Assembly (NCBI GenBank): GCA_009760855.2 | Contig: WPIO01000016.1 | Coordinates: 2,265,001-2,329,000, forward strand | Length of the DNA: 64,000 bases | Source of the DNA: Cristatella mucedo | Taxonomy: Eukaryota; Bryozoa; Phylactolaemata; Cristatellidae | Direction: 5' to 3' | Shown here: piece by piece, positions 18,303 to 31,425 of the stretch | Layout of the letters: every line of letters starts with the position of its first letter | Position numbering within the stretch: position 1 is the first letter of the stretch | Position numbers and translations under genes: made by a program | Notes under the pieces: model-generated | The model's database searches: none | Told to the model about the DNA's origin: nothing | Seen by the model: the letters and a program-made list of their open reading frames with translations, nothing else

Positions 18303-18935
18303 GCTACCGTTGTTGCTCTGCTGATGCTGCTAAATTGAGAATCCAAGTGACAGTAAGCACGTGACAGACAGTAAGCCGGCACGGAATCGAGGGCTGCCGC
18401 CGATGCATCGAGGGCTGCCGCCGATGCTGGCCGATAGTGTAAGAAAGAAAGAGTCGGCTGCTGCTCGATTAGCCTCGATGTGACAGCTCGACAGTGACAG
18501 CTTGCGTTTCGTAGCGGCGGCGGGCTGTCTTTGCGAAGCACCTCTTTGCTACTGCTTGCACTGCCACCTCGCTGTGGCTCCGGTGCTATGACCGCCTGCC
18601 GTTGTTGTGCGTGCCATGAGCAGTGTCCCGGGTCCCTTGTTGCTGCCGCACTAGCTCATTTTCTGAGCTCGGCGCTTGCCCAAAATCCAGCTGAACACGC
18701 CGAAACATGCTGCCCACCAGTACCGGCAGAATAGACAAATCTCAAATCCGAGCTGACGAGCGGCTGCTGCTAAGCTCGTAGCTCTCAGCCCCGAAGAAGC
18801 GACCGGAACTGTAGCACCAAGCTCGGCCACTGCCCCCTGTCTTGGTGCTAATCTGAGCAGGCATGAAAGGTGAAGCAGGCTGCCACTGCTGTCTAGAGTT
18901 TGAACTTCCCTAGCTTGAACTACCCAATGCTGTTG
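18303..18935. other. Intergenic, no gene seen
   Basis: GC-rich. A direct repeat GCATCGAGGGCTGCCGCCGATG is partly duplicated at 18390-18425. Short open frames on both strands lack domains. Confidence 0.4.
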
Positions 18936-18936
18936 A

Positions 18937-20030
18937 TTAGGGGCTGTGAGAGCCCAGTAGGTAAGATGCTCCCTTTTCACAACCGATGTCATGGGTTCGA
19001 ATCCTGCATTGGCGATCGATCTTGCCAAGTGCAAGCCCAGTGTGATTCACAAATTGGAAAGGCTGCCGCTCAAAATTGGCTCTGCCAGCATATATTCTGT
19101 TGAAGCTCAAAATCGAGGTGTCATATTCCAAAGCAACCTCTCGTTAGACGACCAAATCGGCTCCACAGTCAAATCTGCCTATTTTCAGCTTCATAATATT
19201 GCTAAAATTCGAGCTTGTTTAGATAAGGATACCACGTCCAAGTTGGTCGATGCATTCGTGACATCCCTTCTCGACTTCTGCATCTCACTGCTTGCTGGCC
19301 TACCGACATGTGCGATCAGGCGATTGCAGCTGGTGCAAAACTCTGCAGCTAGGCTTGTCTGTCATGAGCTTCGCAGTTGCCACATTACACCACTTCTCGT
19401 GGACCTGCACTGGCTCCCAGTCAAGCAACAGATCGACTTCAAGGTTCTGTCGTTCACTTTTAGGTCACTTCATTCTTTGGCTCCAGCCTATCTCTCAGAT
19501 ATACTCTCCCATTAGGCCAAGCATCGTACCACCAGCTTTTCGCAATCCAACAGTCTACAAATACCCCGTACAAACCTCAAATCCTTTGGCGACCGTGCAT
19601 TTAGTTCGTATGCTCCCAAAGCCTGGAACTCCCTCCAGACCTGCGTCAGAACATCCCCTGACCTGACCACATTTAAAAAGAACTTAAAAACACCTATTTA
19701 GGACAGCATTTAGTGGGTCCCAGTGATTCGCTCGTCATGTGCTTAAGCTTGCTGACACTGTACATGCTGTCACTAACCACATTTGTATGCTTACTCTGTG
19801 CATGTCACCCCTAACCATATTATTTTGTTCGTTTATCAAGCATGATTTTACTCGCCATTCAATTGTGTTTCCCTTTGCAGCAAATGTAAAGCGCCAGGAG
19901 AGAGATTGCGTTCTCTGAGGGCACTTTATCAAGTGCATTATTATTATTATTATGTTGCTGGTAGTAGCTAAAGCTCTTCTGTCACTATACTGATGAGGCT
20001 GTTAAATCAGCTAATATTTATTCGAGTCCA
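18937..20030 (+). mobile_element. SINE family 1 copy split by a LINE insertion
   Basis: The head (18937-19028) has an A-box-like GAGCCCAGTAGGTAAGATG and a B box GGGTTCGAATCCTGC. The SINE body resumes at about 19962 (AGCTAAAGCTCTTCTGTCACTATAC, then GAGGCTGTTAAATCAGCT). Everything between is the LINE at 19030-19955. Confidence 0.7.
19030..19955 (+). mobile_element. LINE family 1, 5'-truncated, with tail
   Basis: Open from about 19029 to a stop at 19513-19515, covering KLERLPLKIGSASI, FQSNLSLDDQIGSTVKSAYF, NIAKIRACLDKDTTSKLV, RLQLVQNSAARL and LHSLAPAYLSDI. A one-base shift then continues the RT end. The tail (19885-19955) has the hairpin and (ATT)n. It lies inside a SINE. Confidence 0.9.
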
Positions 20031-20059
20031 GCTTCAGGCCATCTTTTAAACCCGTAAAT

Positions 20060-20300
20060 AAATATAATTCGTATAAGCGCCCTAACAGAACTTAATCTAT
20101 CCGGGCTTCACATAGCAGAAGGCTCGAGCCCAAGACCTCGGTCGTCAAAGGCCAGCGCTCTACCCCTCGGCCAAACTAGGGTAGCTGCAAGTTGCAGACT
20201 CGGTAAAACCTTGCAAACCTCCCAGGCCTGAGGAGTTGCTGCTAAGTGAATGAGGCTTCTCGAATAAATAAATACAATAAATAAATAAATCTGCCTTTGC
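20060..20300 (-). mobile_element. tRNA-derived SINE, family 2
   Basis: The minus strand shows a tRNA-like head with a B-box-like GGTCTTGGGCTCGAGCC and a tail resembling LINE family 1 (GATTAAGTTCTGTTAGGGCGCTTATACGAATTATAT). Next to it, at about 20265-20292, is an AAATAAAT run. Confidence 0.7.
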
Positions 20301-20599
20301 TTTTTCATTTGATGACCACTTATCCAATTTGTCGTTTCATTTTTCGTTAATTTTTATGTTAGTACATCATTGAAGTTTCGCGATTGAGCTACACAGGCGG
20401 CTTCTTTGTTCCAATATTTTCAAGAGTAAGGTCTGTACTGTTGGGTGATTTTGCCTGAATTAGCCTGTGATTGCTACAAATGGCGGGTTACCTGTGCTGC
20501 GGACTAAGCTTACTCAATGAGAGTTGCATAGAGAGTGCGTTCAGCAGTGGGAACTCGAGTGGTTTCGTTACACCATGACTCAAATACCCATGGAGTTAG

Positions 20600-20790
20600 G
20601 TGGAATGACCCAGGGGTTAGGTTCTCACGATTCAGGTCGTAGGTTTGAGTCCTGAAGCAGGCTTCGTTTCGCCATCTTGCCACGTGATGTAAGCTGGCCT
20701 TCTTTCGGCATTATGGAGCTAAGGACGGAGTTTCTCGCTATAACTAGTCGAGATATAAATGAGGCTGTTGAATCAGCTGCCCTTTATTTT
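20600..20790 (+). mobile_element. Diverged SINE family 1 copy
   Basis: B-box-like GTAGGTTTGAGTCCTG at about 20639, followed by the family body (TTCTCGCTATAACTAG... and GAGGCTGTTGAATCAGCTG). The head is degraded. Confidence 0.6.
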
Positions 20791-21299
20791 AAATTCGTGA
20801 CTGTCGTATCTTGTCATGTGATGTAGGAGCTTGAGGAATGTTAGCGACAGGCAGCGACCCTTGGATCTCAGCGGTCAACATTGAAATCGTTACTGACTTA
20901 AAAAGGCCCTAATCTGTAGTATCTAGGTGTGTTGAACACGAATATAACCATAAAAATGCTTATTAGCTCTCTTTTTGAAGATATTAACAGTTCATTTTGA
21001 TGTTTCACCGTGTAAATGTATCCAGTAGGACAGCAACAGCATCCTAAATAAGCCAAGAATGATGTTATAATGCATCGCATTGCATGATGCCGTCATGCAC
21101 AATTCATCCAGAGTTGATTACATCATTTTCTGATGCAATGCAGTACTACTGCCAGGCGGCTGCTGCAGCAAGCTGACGTCATACAGCTCAGTCGCAATGG
21201 TTGAACCCATTAAAATGTTTCACACTTTGTGCGAGACAGTTTAAGGTACTGTTACATGTAACTGTTATTATTTTATCCATTAAGGTACAATAAAGAAAG
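20791..21299. other. Intergenic, no gene seen
   Basis: AT-rich, with no family match and only short open frames. Confidence 0.4.
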
Positions 21300-23035
21300 T
21301 AATGCCCCAAAAGTGCGCTAATACCGTGGACAATTTTTGCTTTATTTGTGTGGGAAGTGGCATTTGCCAACCGGAAGGAAAGTATCACTTCTTAAGTGAA
21401 GAAGGCATATCATATTTACTTCGGATGCAAGGTTGGTGAGCAAGGCCAGCCTTGGGAGCCGAATATAAGCTTTGCTACATGTACACAGCACAGCACAGCT
21501 TTCACAGTTGTTGAATGGCGAAAGACCGTCAATGCCGTTTGCAGTCCCCATGGTACGGAGCGAGCCAAGCAACGATGCAAATGACTAGATACTTCTGCTT
21601 AATTCCTGGCCTTTCCGGATTAATAACCAAGCAAAAGCACTCGATGATAGCCTACCCTAACGTTCCGTTTGCACCGAGGCCAGTTCCCCATAGTGAAGGA
21701 CTTCCTGTTCCAGAACATTCCAGCGGAATATTCTCTTGATTCATGCGATGAGGACAAGAGTGAGCGACGACAGCAGCATACGACCTGATCTCCTCTTCCG
21801 GTTCGTCAGCCTTAGTGATCGGTGTCAGTAGTCAGTGTCAGTAGTGATCCCGATTTCCACTGTGGTGCATCGTCAAGCCATGCTGAATAACACAAAAAGA
21901 ACTAAATGACCGCTGTTCGTGATTTGAACTTATCCAAAAACAAGGCAGACTTGCTTGGAACAAGACTTCAACAATAAAATCTTCTAGAAGATGTCACAAT
22001 TACTATACATCGAAAGCGCCACCAGCACTGGGAACCTTTCTTCGTAAAGGAAAGTAATCTGGTATCTTGTTTCGATATCGAGGACCTCATGAACGTGTTA
22101 CAATCCACTCGTGACCCACAAGAATGAAGGCTATTTGCAGACTATGAAATTGAATTTTAAGGCTGTACTTTTGCACAAAGGAAACCGTCTTCCATCTCTA
22201 TTTCAGTAGTGCATGTTGTCCACATGAAAGGTACAAACGATAATTTAATGCAGCTACTGAATTCCATTGAGTAAAACAAGTACAGCTGACACCTGTGTGG
22301 GGATTTGAATGTAGTTGCCTTTTTAATGAGACTGCAGCAGGGATATAAGAAAATGCACATGTTTCTTATGTGCGGGATAGCCGAGCAAGGGAATTGCACT
22401 ACTTGTGGAAGGAATGGACTCGCACACAAAATGTAGCAGTTGGTGAGAAGAGTATCCAGCAACCAGCTCTGGTCGAGGCTCGAAAAAAATCCAGCTACTA
22501 CCCCTTCACATCACACTAGGTTTGATGAAGAACTTTGTGAAAGCCATGGACCGGACTTCGCCAGCTTTTTGATAACTGCACGAAAAATTTCCTCTACTCA
22601 CTGAAGCAGAGATTAAAGAGAGTATTTGTGGGTCCTCAGATTTGAGAGCTCTTCAAAAATGACCGGTTCAACCACTTGCTTCAACAGGGTGATGTGAAAC
22701 AAGCATAGAATGCCTTTCGCCCAGTGTCTACAAACTTTTTCGGGAATGTTAGGGCAGACAACTACAAGGAATTAGTAGAAAACATGCCGATGCAGTATCA
22801 GAAGCTTGTTGCAATCTGTCTCTCAAGATCCGCTTTCTTCTCTCCCATTTGGATTTCTTCCCTGACAACTTTGGTATGGTTAGTGATGAACGTGGCGAAC
22901 GTTTTCATAAAGATAACGCACAATCGAACAAAGATACCAGCGGAAATGGTCCACTACAATACTGGCTGACTACAGCTAGACGCTCCGCAGACCGAATGCT
23001 ACCGAACGGCTGTAAACTGGTAGGACAGTGACGAA
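21300..23035 (+). pseudogene. Decayed gene of a transposon-linked uncharacterised family
   Basis: Broken plus-strand frames line up in order with a widespread animal repeat-associated protein that has no agreed name. Near the start is AYHIYFGCKVGEQGQPWEPN, then KQKHSMIAYPNVPFAPRPVPH. In the middle is CGDLNVVAFLMRLQQGYKK (about 22300), and near the end SHLDFFPDNFG-like text followed by VSDERGERFHKDNAQ (about 22850-22925). At least a dozen stops and shifts disable it. I rely on memory of the family's motif order (CGDLKVV, then HLD.F, then SDEHGERFHQD). The family's biochemical activity is unknown to me, and terminal repeats were not identified. Confidence 0.65.
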
Positions 23036-23999
23036 ATCAAAGAGGCAGTCTACGATTTCATTTTTTCACAGTTATTAACCATAGACCGATTACTTTTGGC
23101 ATGCATTTCGTGATTTACACATTTCCGTAAACAGATTTTCCAAAGTAGAGCCAATTTTGCAATTTGACTGTCATATTCGTGTTGAGCACATACCAATTGA
23201 TAAGAAATGACTCATTTAATTTCGGTAACCTGACTAATAAAAAAAAATGCTTGACCAGTGATTTTCTTGGACTCGACTTTATTTCAGCCTAATAATGAAG
23301 ACTGATTGCAAATATTACTTCATAGCTCGCATAACTCACCGAAGAAAGACAATGCAGCCATGAGATTTTTGTCACTGTGAATGAAGCTATTGGCATTCAG
23401 AAGTAGCATATATGGATATAAGCAAATCCCAATAGGCTGCCGTAAGCTATTTCCGAGGAAAAGCAGTGCAAATAGAAAAGCGAAATAAAAAAGCTAAATC
23501 GCTGATCACTGCATGGACAAGGGACCCGCAGGCAGTCTGAGACGTATTCGTTTTAGGAGCATTTAATCCCGAAGTCAATTGTTCCTGATCGGGCAGCGCT
23601 AGAACGTTCAACACTGTAAAGTGGCTAAAAAGAAAGATGCACGCTTCAGCGAGCAAATATGATCTGCAGCAGTTCGGCCGCCGCTTCTTTGGTCTTCGAC
23701 GTAGATAATGGAGAGATTTCCAATATATCGAGAGTAAAATTCTATCACAATCAGGTGCTGTCGTCCCTCATGTTCGAGGAGATCGGCAGCGACTTGTTAC
23801 CAAGAAACACTGGGCAACGATGTCGGGATGAATGGCTGCTCTCGTGCTGCTGCTGCTGTCTCCTATGGTTGTTTTGACAGAAGCTGCAAGAATAGAGAAA
23901 TGTCTTATCGTCTTGGCTAATGCCTCGCCAGCCGATGCCCCAATCCACTGCAGTGGATGACCAGCAGAGTTGCTGGCTCGCACAGAGGCTTCTTTCTGG
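23036..23999. other. Intergenic before the tandem array
   Basis: AT-rich at first, then mixed. Open frames at 23447-23656 (minus) and 23659-23877 (plus) have near-normal composition but no recognisable domain. The plus one ends in a CTG repeat. I cannot support either as a gene. Confidence 0.35.
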
Positions 24000-24680
24000 C
24001 GTCTTTAAGATAAATTAGGTGGATTGTAAACGATTTTCGCTGCATTTCGGGGGTAGTCAACAATCTCCGAAGCCCATTGGTGCGAGCGTTCGCGAGGGAG
24101 ACGGCATACAATTCGGTGCATACATTGTATTAACGACGCACTACTTCAATATTCACTCGAACTTCGCCCCGCCGCCGATTTAACCCTTAAATAAAGTGGA
24201 TTGCGGCGGATTTTGGCCGTTCGTTGCACCCAGCCTTACCGTTGAGCGCTTGATAAAGCGGAAACCCGGAGCAGGGGGCACGCGAGGGAGCGGTGCACCA
24301 GAATTCAAATTTGCTAATTCCATAGCGAATTCAAGTTGATTTTGCTTAGACTATCCCAGGGAAACCTTTCTCTTCGTGGTCGATACATTTCAAGTCTCTG
24401 GTGGGGTTCAATACCGTCAAGTTCGAGCAGCTGAGTTCGAGACAGATGGTCTGACAGAAGCTAGCAGACGCTCCGGCAGATGGCGCTGCCAGCAGACGCT
24501 CCGGCAGATGGCGCTTGCCAGCAGACGCTCTGGCAGATGGCTCTTGCCATTCACGATACTCAAGGCACTCCGAGGTCTCCGACGATGGCACAGCCTTCAC
24601 TTCACCGACATGTTTCGCTCACCCGGTTTGTAACGTAACGAAACGACACTCCTACCCGCTAGTGTAGTACCTGCGGACCC
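24000..24680 (-). repeat. Array module, copy 1
   Basis: First of five copies of a roughly 1 kb sequence. Shared landmarks are GAAGCCCATT.G..GAGCG, GGCATACA.T..GTGGATACATT, GCCGATTT (start of the CGATTTAAC stretch), AATTC.AATTTGCTA.TTCC and CGAGGTCTCCGAC (24571 here). This copy has an extra internal 33 bp repeat (CAGACGCTCCGGCAGATGGC, 24466-24540). Orientation is given as minus by analogy with the genes downstream of it. No frame stays open in all five copies, so I treat it as non-coding. Confidence 0.7.
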
Positions 24681-25070
24681 CAAGATGTAATCCGCGGACA
24701 AGTGGTGATGCGAAACGTTAAGGAAAATTAATAAGATTGAACAGATATCACGTCTAACATAAGAACTATACAAACACAACACTAACCGATGGCCATAAGT
24801 GTCTACTAAGTTGCACGTAGTTTAGTTCGATATTCCAAAACATTTGCATGCTGACCCTGTGCATGTCACCCCTAACCATGTTATCATTTTGTTTGTTTTT
24901 CAAGTACGACATTTTACTTACCATTCAATTGCATTTACTTTTGCAGCAAATATAAAGCGCCTAGAAAGAGATTTAGTTCTCTGAGGGTGCTTTATCAAGT
25001 GCAATATTATTATTAATAATAATAATATTATTATTATTACTAATGTATTTTAGCACGCTGAACTCTATAT
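24680..25070. repeat. Array spacer with LINE tail, repeated at 40.58 kb
   Basis: AATCCGCGGACAAG.GGT, CTAACCGATGGC.ATAAGTGT and GTA.TTTAG.ACGCTG.ACTCTA occur in the same order at 40580-40735, so this is the same spacer in both units. Here a LINE family 1 tail (24840-25015, ending in (ATT)n) is inserted inside it. Confidence 0.75.
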
Positions 25071-25389
25071 TTGCTTGTCTATATATTTGGTTATGTTTGC
25101 TTACATATATTGTTTAGCATCCCGGTCCAAGCAACATATCTTACATAACTTGATATTTGGTTATTGAATTTATTGGAAAAGAGTTGTAACTTGCCCTTGA
25201 TAGAGACGCAGTCCTATAGATTTTCCGGCAGATGACCGTGTTGCTACGATTAAGAAGCTCTAAAGCGACCTTTCTCTTAAAGCAGGATAAGTCTCAGCTT
25301 GCTGCGCCGAACGTTGCACTCGGCCTCGCTTACCCGCCGGCAGCCCGCTCGCAGCACTCAAGAAGGGGCGGCCGCTGTAGCAGACACAC

Positions 25390-25395
25390 TTTATT
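25390..25395 (-). terminator. Poly(A) signal of Ig gene A
   Basis: AATAAA on the minus strand, about 100 bases after the stop of gene A. At the equivalent place in gene B (about 41530) the sequence is AAAAATCG, so the signal is not conserved. Confidence 0.55.
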
Positions 25396-25496
25396 TTGTT
25401 CTGCCCTCGGAAGAATCCTCGCAGGCGAGGCGCTCGCTCGCTCGCTCGACCTGATGTTTCGTCTGTCGAGAAGATGCATCAGGTCGAGCGACGCGT

Positions 25497-28400
25497 CTAG
25501 GCAAGGTGCAGCGGCCGATGGCCCTGGCTCGGCCATCGGCCCAGCGCGAAGTGGCCACCGATGAGGGCGCACGCGTAGTAGGCGACGGCATAGCCGCCCG
25601 TGACGATTCCGGAAGCGCTGCTCCGGCCGCTGCTGACGCTGCTCATAGCGACGGCAGCCGGGCAGTCCTCGTCCTTGGTGATGTTTGCTATCGGCTTGGA
25701 CTCCAAGGAAGTTCGCTCCAGCTGCGCTGGCCGACTCAGCAGCTCGTCTGCGAACGGAGGCGAGAAAGCGTCACAGAAATCGGCGTTCGCACCGGGCGCT
25801 GGGCTCGAACGGAAAGCGTCACGAGGAGTTCTACGAATCGCCGCGATCCGCTGCGATTTCTATCTAACTAGGTTAAATTGACCGGATATTGGCGTTGCCG
25901 GGCTCAGAAATTTGGGTGGGTATTCTAGCACGCCTTCGAATTGACCAAGCCAGCAAGTTTGATGTCACTGTGTGCATGCAAATGTATGCAAATGAGCTGC
26001 AACGCTGGAAGCCTATAGCGTTATTTGCTTTAGTTCGCTTCAAATCCATCACAAATCAGCTGAGAGAAGCTCCAAAACTTTTGGAATATCGAACTAAACT
26101 ACGTGTAAAATGTACCCAACAAGTTTCGCGAGATTCTGCTCCTGCTTTCTCACAAAGTCCACTGAAATAAGATTGCAGCGGCCCGTGTGTGCCAATACCA
26201 AAATCCTCTGCATTTAACTGCACAACGAAAGAAATTTTGCTCGTTTGCTGCAAACGACTGCAATAGCCTGAGCCAATACGGCAATCCACTTCAATCAACC
26301 GCATCAAAAGCGAAAAGACTAGATTTCGCCGAGCTCCAGTTTGTATTGCATATTAAAGCACACTTTGTTGTGCCCTCACTCACTTAAAATTAAACATCGT
26401 GCATCCGCGAACTCTGTCAATGCCCGGCAAACGCCCAAAATGGCCTGAGAGCATACCAATATCCACTTTATCCAAATTGCAAATCATCCTCAAATCTTCA
26501 ACATGATGTCAAATCGTCAACTTATAATTTACATCAGTTAAAGACTAGACTCAGTTAGTAGGGCACCTAAACAATGCCACTCCATTGTGAATACGAATTC
26601 TCATGCCACCCGTCAAGCACCGTACCGAAATTCGCCACAATGCGACCAGAACGCATGCACTAGAAGCTCTAATTATGATTGCACGCTGCTCTAACCTTCA
26701 AGTTATTGTTTACTCGTATAATTTCACTATAATTGCCTCCATAATTCTGCAGCAATGCACTGCAATCGACTGCAATGGCCCCGACAAATGCCGAAATCCA
26801 CGGCAATCTGCAGCAAAACGACCGGAATGCGTACACTTTAAGCTCTAATAGTTATTGCACGTTACTCTAACCCTTTTTCGTGTGTAATTGCACAATTTCA
26901 ATACAATTGCCGCGAACATTCTAAAGCAAAACAGTGCGACCGACTGCAATGGCCCTGGCCAAAATCACAATCTTCAGCAATCCGATTCAAAATGTCGCAA
27001 AATAGGTTTCTTAGTGCTACAATTTAGAATGCATATTACAAACAGCACTGTTTAAAGTGAAACCACGTCATTTCAATCAATCCTGCTCGTACAATCTCCA
27101 GCAACAAATGGCAATCTACGGCAAAGACTCGGCTTGGAGTAGCAATCCACTACAATCCGTGGCACATCGACCAGGCTACCAGGCACATTGGCTAGGCGAA
27201 ACTCCTCGTTCCAAGTAAAATCTCTGTGCACATACTTTCAAAACTCTCTGTGGGTTTAATCTCTGGCAATGCATAGCAATCGACGTCAAGGGTCAGGGAA
27301 AATACTGCAGTCCACTATGATTCATCAAAAATCACCGGAAAGTGAGTGGGCCAAGCTTAATCTTTTCTTACATACCACAGTGCATTGTCTTTAAAGTGCA
27401 AGGATATCCTTTCAACCAATAACGCACGTACAACGGCGAGCAAATGCAATCGACAGCGATTGCCCGGACCTTGACTCCAACCACGGCCAATTGACGAGCA
27501 ACTGGCAGTGTGAAGCTCCAATTTTTTATTACATGTAACATTTTGCTGCGTCCAATGTTTAGTCATGGCATCTGCAAGCTGTTTTACTCGATAACTGTTA
27601 GCAATGCACAGAAATGCACACCGACGGTCGGGGTTAATACCGTAATCCGCCGAAAATCGACAAGATTAGCTTCGAGAAACTGCAACTCTCATAATGTACG
27701 AGGAATAAAAACTACGAGAACGAAAAAAAGTCTAAATGGGAAGGTCACAAAGATGCGTCTAGTCTATTTTAATTGGACCATTTAGATTTCCGTTATTTCT
27801 AATGCCGTTGCCATCAATTGCCGTACGTTGCCCTCAAATGTTGGCGGGAAGAATTTTAAGACAATGAAGACAGGGACATCATTGACAGATTTAGAGTCTT
27901 TATTTTATCGCATCTAAGGGCTTCGCGTAATTATGGTTTAGATTTAAGTTTTATAGCTCCGACGATAAGCGCCGAGGGCAGATTTACAGTCGAGGCTTAC
28001 TTCCGGATGGCTGAGTGCTTCGCAGATAATCGCTTAGGCTAAATACGGGTAGGACTGGAATTTCGAGTGGAGCGAGAGACACGGGTTAGCTGGAGACAGC
28101 GTGGGTGGCGCGGGAGACGTTATACAGACGTGACCAGAGATCGCCCTACCTGAGACGCGAATCAAGCAACTGACGTTGTCCCTCGCATCATGCCGCCAGT
28201 AGGATGGCTTGTCGGCATCGCAGAAAAGTCGCTTTCCGTTCCACGCCGGCGACACCGTCACGTTGAGAATGTGGTGAAATTTTCTGGCTCGCCCGAAGAG
28301 AAAGGACTGCTGGCAGCGCGTGAACTCCAGCTCCGGCACGCTCTCGATGGGAACACCGTCGAGAGTCCAATTCACTTCGGGACCCGGCGGGTTGCACATC

Positions 28401-28527
28401 AAGGCCTCGTACGGAGATGTGAAGTTGATGTAGCACCATAGGTCTAAAATAATGTCTTCGACCTTTTTAGGTCCCCAGTCCACCAGGCCTGGCTGGTACT
28501 TGGCAGCAGAGATTGGAAGCGGTTGAC
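25497..28527 (-). CDS. Ig-domain membrane protein, paralog A (last two exons)
   Basis: Exon 28527-28150 is bounded by TCAG acceptor and GTAGGG donor and is phase 1-1, the usual design of Ig-domain exons. It codes about 126 residues with the Ig pattern Cys (ALMC), Trp (VNWTLDG), LNVTV and Cys (LFCDAD), plus three further Cys and N-glycosylation sites at NFT, NWT, NVT and NVS. The last exon 25747-25497 enters in phase 1 (after TTCGCAG) and encodes a linker, a Ser-rich stalk, a hydrophobic segment of about 22 residues and a 13-residue tail, stop TAG. The product is a type I membrane protein or possibly GPI-anchored. No signal-peptide exon was found upstream. Paralog B keeps both exons and both phases. 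Confidence 0.72.
26195..27790. repeat. Degenerate ~165 bp satellite in the intron of gene A
   Basis: A phrase like GCAATCGACNGCAATGGCCCGGGCCAATA recurs at about 26765, 26943, 27110, 27280, 27447 and 27610, mostly 163-178 bases apart. It is followed each time by CAATCCAC-like and then GCAAA-CGACCAGAA-like text. Copies are strongly diverged. The same satellite fills the matching intron of gene B. Confidence 0.75.
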
Positions 28528-29835
<1,308 letters not shown>

Positions 29836-29990
29836 ATTCATTTGTATTATGCCATAAAAGAAATTAATCTAAATTTAGGCGCTTCACCTATGCCCCGAGC
29901 TCGAGCTTAATGGCCTTGCAAATGACGAGCGCCATACGTTCTGGGAGTGCGAGGAGTTATCCCAGTTCGCACCAGCCGATATAAAATGAG
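29836..29990 (-). mobile_element. SINE family 2 fragment
   Basis: Shows the SINE 2 tail (AATTCATTTGTATTATGCC, then the degenerate LINE-like part) and the start of the head (CCCCGAGCTCGAGC). It is truncated. The same fragment is at 50068-50220, so it predates the duplication. Confidence 0.6.
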
Positions 29991-30744
29991 CTCCTCCGTG
30001 CGCTTCTAACAGGCAGCTGTGACGTCACACAGACTACCAAAATCGAGGTCGGGCTTGCAAAGCGGATGCATTCCCGAGGTACTCACCGATGGGAACGACG
30101 ACCATCAAACTGACACTCGCCAAAATGGCTGCCGAAATCATCATTTTCAATTCAATACTGCAAATTTAGTAGAGTGCAAATTAGTCAGCATCAATTACTT
30201 AACGATAATAAATCAGCTATAGAACGACCAGTTTAAAACCAGTTTAAGACCAGTAAAAAAGTTTAAAACCAGTTTAAGACCAGTAAAAAAGTTTTTGAAA
30301 TACTTACGCAGCATCCAAAGCGAACTTAAATCTTTTCCTGAAAAGTTAAAACTATGCTGGAACGGCTGAGTGTTAATCAGTGAATAATTATAATATTACG
30401 CTCAATTTCTGTGCCTCCAAGAACGTGACGGAAAGGGGCAACAGTACACACAGTCGGAGCAACTGCGATAAGGAACGGGTGAGATTTTAGCTTCGATCTA
30501 ACTGTAGAAAAGGCAGGAGATTAAAATTAAATGCAAAAGTAGTACTCGCGACAGCACACAACAACCCCGTAGCAAGGTTGAACAAACCTAGTTGCGCCTC
30601 TCGTCTCGATTGGGCATAACTGGTGGAAGACTCCAGAGTGAACGGAAAATGATCATCTGAGGAGCCAATGAAGTATGGGGCACCTCAGGGGACTCTGATT
30701 GGTCAGGTTCTTTTCACGGTTTATAGTCTCCCTCTTGCGGACGA

Positions 30745-31425
30745 TGTGATTGCTATGCCTGTGCTATCAAGCGCTTACAACTGATACAAAACTCTGCAGC
30801 TAGGCTTGTCTGTTGCGAGCGTCGCAGTGGCCACATCGTACCACTTCTCGCCGACCTGAACTGGCTCCAAGTCAAGCAACGCATGGACTTTAAAGTTTTG
30901 TCATTCACTTTTAGATCTCTATATTTTTTGGCTCCGGCCTACTTTTCAGATCCACTCATCCACAAGCGTAAGCATAGTAGCACCTGCTTTTCGGAATCTG
31001 ACTGTTTACCCACATCTCGTACAAATCTCAAATCCTTTGAAGATCGAGGATTTAGTATGTATGCTCCCAAATCCTGGAACTCACTCCTGACCTGAGTCAA
31101 GACATCTGACCCGTACACATTTGAAAATAAAATAAAAACGCATCAAGTTATTACAGCATTTAGTGAGTCCTTTCGATTCGTCATTTATGTGCTTATGCGT
31201 GAGGCTACTGTGCCATGAGCCATGTTTGCATGCTGAACATGTGCATGTCGCCTCAAACTATGTTATTCTGGTTTATTATTGAGCATGCTACCACTAATTA
31301 TTCAGTTGTGCATATGCATTCTTTGCAGCCAATGTAAAGTGCCTGGAAAGAGACTGAGTTACCTGAGGGTGCTATAATGTATCATCATCCTTATTATTAT
31401 TACTATTATTATTATTATCAGTAGG
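30745..31425 (+). mobile_element. LINE family 1 fragment, unit A
   Basis: RT end (QLIQNSAARL-like, then MDFKVLSFTFRSLYF, SRTNLKSFEDR) with tail and ATT run at 31395-31420. The copy at 50931-51605 is nearly identical. Confidence 0.85.

Noticed and set aside
23447-23877. Two small frames with near-normal composition
   Set aside because: No homolog recognised, no supported splice sites; kept only as a remark.
24000-24680. Module core as a coding exon
   Set aside because: Frames with RRRPR...NG or SETS..CL text look similar in several copies, but each frame is stopped in at least one copy and base changes show no coding bias that I can see.
26195-27790. CRISPR-like periodic array
   Set aside because: Periodicity is about 165 bp with diverged monomers and no unique spacers; it is an intronic satellite in an animal genome.
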